A DNA stretch of 23,210 nt, taken from contig DASYUL010000140.1 of NCBI GenBank assembly GCA_036001245.1, positions 1-23,210 of the forward strand, read 5' to 3'. Position numbers and translations under genes: made by a program. Position 1 is the first letter of the stretch. Each line of letters opens with the position of its first letter. The stretch comes from Gp7-AA6 sp036001245. Lineage in GTDB: Bacteria > Acidobacteriota > Thermoanaerobaculia > UBA5066 > Gp7-AA6. The notes beneath the pieces are model-generated. The model did not search any database. It saw only the letters and a program-made list of their open reading frames with translations, and was not told the origin of the DNA. Below, piece by piece: positions 21,342 through 23,210 of the stretch.

Positions 21342-22375
21342 GCGTCGCCCTCCACTTCGGCTCCGGCGGCGTCTTCCGAGAGACGCTCTCGCGCGGAGGG
21401 GAGCGGCTCGGCCGCGACGCCGCGGGTCGTCAAGATCCGCGCGAAGTCGCGCGAGTACCCGTGCATGGTGACGACGCGGCGGGGGAGGACGTCGGCCACG
21501 TGCCGCAGGAGCCCCGGAAAATCCGCATGGTCCGACCAGGGGATGAGGACGTCGGCGTCGAAGTCCGCTCGGGATGCCTCCCGCGCCGCCCAACCGGAGA
21601 GATAGACGATCCGGCGGCGCTTGACGTTTCGCACGACGGGCGTCCGCGCGCAGTTCGGCGGCACGATGAGAGCCTCGCCGGCCTCTGCCGGCCCGGTCTC
21701 GTACGCGCGCGAGATCGGGAACGCGTGGCCGGCCGCCTCGTACTCCGGGAGGAGCTTCCACGCGGCGCCGTGGAGGACCGTCGGAATGCCGGCGGCCGTC
21801 AGCGCGAGCGCGACCTCCTGGACCTTGCCGAACGCGTAGGCGAGGAGGACCGGCGTCTTCTGCTCCTCGAACGCGCGGCGGCAGGCGGCGACGAGCCGGT
21901 CTTCGAGGACGTCGAGCTCGGGGAAGCGGAACACCGGCAGGCCGAAGGTCGCCTCGGTCGCGAGGATCTCCGCGGGCGGCGCGGCGGCGGGGACCGCGGT
22001 GCGGGAGTTCCGCCGCTTGAAGTCGCCGGTGTAGAGGAGCGACCGTCCCTCACGCTCGAAGAAAACCTGCGCCGAGCCGAGCACGTAGCCGGCGGGATAG
22101 AGCTCGAGAGTCGTGCCGTGGCGCTCGAAGCGCTCGCCGTAACGCATCTCCTGCACCTGCCCCGTCCAGTCCGGGTTCCGCCGGCGGTAGACCGCGAGCG
22201 TCTCGTGTGTCGCCCACACCTCCTCGTGACCCGGCGCGGCGTGATCGCTGTGGGCGTGCGACACGATCGCGCGCCGCGCGGGAAGCGGAGGATCGACGGC
22301 CGCCTCGAAGGCCGGGCAGTAGAGACCCTCGGGCCGGACCTCGAGGAATGGCGCGAGCGGCTCGTCCGGCGTCAG
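21338..22375 (-). CDS. Ligase-associated exonuclease, metallo-beta-lactamase/beta-CASP fold
   Basis: This nuclease family is genetically tied to ATP-dependent ligases. Metal-binding motifs seen: HAHSDH, YTGDF, PWSDHADF and VTMHGYS, with the family's GYVLGSAQVFFE and LSGWAARE. The conserved N-terminus (GLYCPAFEAAVDPP, then ARRAIVSHAHSDH) is clearly encoded, but no ATG, GTG or TTG lies in frame ahead of it. The first standard start is the GTG at 22264, directly before SHAHSDH, which would delete a conserved segment. I place the start at CTG 22375, which overlaps the upstream stop (CTGA) and follows GAGGGGG, giving 345 aa. An undetected frameshift is an alternative. The stop overlaps the ligase start. 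Confidence 0.85.
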   Translation of the reverse strand: MTPDEPLAPFLEVRPEGLYCPAFEAAVDPPLPARRAIVSHAHSDHAAPGHEEVWATHETLAVYRRRNPDWTGQVQEMRYGERFERHGTTLELYPAGYVLGSAQVFFEREGRSLLYTGDFKRRNSRTAVPAAAPPAEILATEATFGLPVFRFPELDVLEDRLVAACRRAFEEQKTPVLLAYAFGKVQEVALALTAAGIPTVLHGAAWKLLPEYEAAGHAFPISRAYETGPAEAGEALIVPPNCARTPVVRNVKRRRIVYLSGWAAREASRADFDADVLIPWSDHADFPGLLRHVADVLPRRVVTMHGYSRDFARILTTRGVAAEPLPSARERLSEDAAGAEVEGDA

Positions 22376-22752
22376 GCCCCCTCGCCGTAAGGGCTGTCGA
22401 TCACGTAGAGCCAGGAGCCGTCGGGCTGGCGCCGCACGACGTCGGCGGTCCGGCCGCTCGCCTCGTACGGTTCGCCGCGCTGCTCGCCTTCGAGCTTCCA
22501 GGACGAGGCGATGAGCGCGACGTCTCCGGACTGGAGCGCCCGGCCGATCTCGATCTCGAAGGTGCGCCGCACGGCAATGAATCCCGCGAGGACCTCGCGG
22601 ATCGCGCGGTGGCCGGTCACGGAGGCCCCGGGCCCGGCGGCGAGTGTCGCGTCCGGCTCGTAGAGAGAGACCATCGCGTCGAGGTCTCCGGCGACGAAAT
22701 ACTCGGCCCAGAGCCGCTGGACCTCTTCGGGAGTGCGCGCGCTCGCGGCCAT
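22372..22752 (-). CDS. SnoaL-like / DUF4440 NTF2-fold protein
   Basis: The 126-aa product has a cone-shaped NTF2-like pattern: TPEEVQRLWAEYFVAGDLDAMVSLYEPDATL, GHRAIREVLAGF, DVALIASSWKLEG, and a C-terminal DVVRRQPDGSWLYVIDSPYG. Members act as small isomerases, hydrolases or ligand binders, often with no known function. ATG 22752 is firmly set by AGAGGAGGAG, which overlaps the stop of the upstream gene. The frame runs further upstream, but that part is arginine-rich shadow sequence. It lies inside a tight four-gene leftward operon with a nuclease and a ligase; a functional link is not evident. Confidence 0.82.
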   Translation of the reverse strand: MAASARTPEEVQRLWAEYFVAGDLDAMVSLYEPDATLAAGPGASVTGHRAIREVLAGFIAVRRTFEIEIGRALQSGDVALIASSWKLEGEQRGEPYEASGRTADVVRRQPDGSWLYVIDSPYGEGA

Positions 22753-22766
22753 CGAGTGCTCCTCCT

Positions 22767-23210
22767 CTAGCGCTGCGGCAGCAGACCGAAGAGCGGCAGA
22801 GTGACGACGGTGTGAACGCCCGGAGGCGCCTGGACGACGAAGGGGACCGCGTTGACGACGCATCCCACCGTCGCGCGGTCGCCGTGAAACCCTCCCTCGA
22901 CCGTCAGATTCACCGGCGGATCGCCCTGGATCTCGATCCGATCGAACGCGTTCTCGCCGACTGCCATCGTGAGGTCGAGCTCGACCTTGATCTCTCCGAT
23001 CGCCCGCACGCGCGCGATCTGGTGAAGCCCCCGCACGCGGCCGGCGGCAACCCCCTCGGTCTCCCGGTCCGCGAGCACGGGCTCGATCGTCTCGGAGATC
23101 TCCTCGATCGGGAAACCCAGCCCGACCGCGATCATCGCGGCCGACTCGGAGAGACCGACGTGTCCGAGCCGTCGCGCCTCGACGCCCGCCTCGAACTCCT
23201 CTTTCGAGAG
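22767..23210 (-). CDS. Dihydrodipicolinate-reductase-like NAD(P)H-dependent dehydrogenase (partial, N-terminus off window)
   Basis: About 147 C-terminal residues are visible and the frame continues off the right edge. The visible part begins LSKEEFEAGVEARRLGHVGLSESAAMIAVGLGF. It includes DRIEIQGDPPVNLTVEGGFHGDRATVGCVVNAVPFVVQAPPG, the signature of the DapB-related amine dehydrogenase group that includes 2,4-diaminopentanoate dehydrogenase-like proteins. The Rossmann NAD(P)-binding half would be to the right and is not seen. The ATG at 23135 is internal, not the start. It is the most upstream gene visible in the operon with the SnoaL-like, exonuclease and ligase genes. Its true substrate is unknown. 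Confidence 0.75.
   Translation of the reverse strand, partial: LSKEEFEAGVEARRLGHVGLSESAAMIAVGLGFPIEEISETIEPVLADRETEGVAAGRVRGLHQIARVRAIGEIKVELDLTMAVGENAFDRIEIQGDPPVNLTVEGGFHGDRATVGCVVNAVPFVVQAPPGVHTVVTLPLFGLLPQR

Noticed and set aside
19845..21605. Long rightward frame opposite the DNA ligase
   Set aside because: Arg/Asp/Leu-rich shadow with no motifs, while the ligase strand has all nucleotidyltransferase motifs in order.
21341..21761. Ligase extended N-terminally by about 140 residues
   Set aside because: The extra part overlaps the exonuclease gene out of frame and is Arg/Pro-rich; GTG 21341 fits the stop/start overlap and the usual ligase length.

Overview
This is a visibly GC-rich bacterial chromosome segment with dense gene packing, frequent GTG and TTG starts and many 4-base stop/start overlaps. 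Gene content is Gram-negative-like: a PpiD/SurA-type periplasmic foldase, an mreBCD-mrdA-rodA-rng elongasome cluster and several secreted proteins. My best guess is an uncultured lineage such as Acidobacteriota. That is inference from gene order, codon style and repeat style; no rRNA or marker phylogeny is available here.

Layout, left to right. (1) 1-45: the start of a leftward gene with a signal peptide. (2) 113-5034, rightward: MOFRL-family glycerate kinase, secreted YceI-like protein, B12-binding-type radical SAM protein and a secreted Xaa-Pro aminopeptidase. (3) 5076-9740, leftward: diacylglycerol/lipid kinase-like protein, RuvB, RuvA and a PpiD-like peptidyl-prolyl isomerase. (4) 9741-10046: a divergent control region with two extended -10 promoter candidates around a 44-bp tandem palindromic repeat. 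(5) 10047-18677, rightward: a membrane-anchored FecR-domain protein, then mreB, mreC, mreD, mrdA (PBP2), rodA and rng. (6) 18695-19442, leftward: a PIN/VapC toxin with its Phd/YefM antitoxin. (7) 19443-19712: an ORF-poor gap with a convincing rightward terminator but no recognised gene ahead of it. (8) 19713-23210, leftward operon: dihydrodipicolinate-reductase-like protein (cut by the window edge), SnoaL-like protein, metallo-beta-lactamase ligase-associated exonuclease and ATP-dependent DNA ligase.

The elongasome genes work together: MreB filaments, MreC/MreD, the RodA glycosyltransferase and PBP2 transpeptidase form the side-wall peptidoglycan machine, with RNase G alongside. RuvAB moves Holliday junctions. 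The exonuclease and ligase are a conserved DNA-repair pair.

The most unusual signal is in the gaps between genes. At least six, perhaps seven, gene junctions carry heptanucleotide tandem repeats, often as two inverted arms. These repeats supply stop codons, C-terminal tails or the start of a signal peptide to the neighbouring genes. A second repeat family shares the core GGGGYCTGTCCCC at three loci. A third is a single long imperfect palindrome between ruvB and the lipid kinase. I did not find a clearly new enzymatic system, CRISPR array, rRNA, tRNA or insertion sequence.
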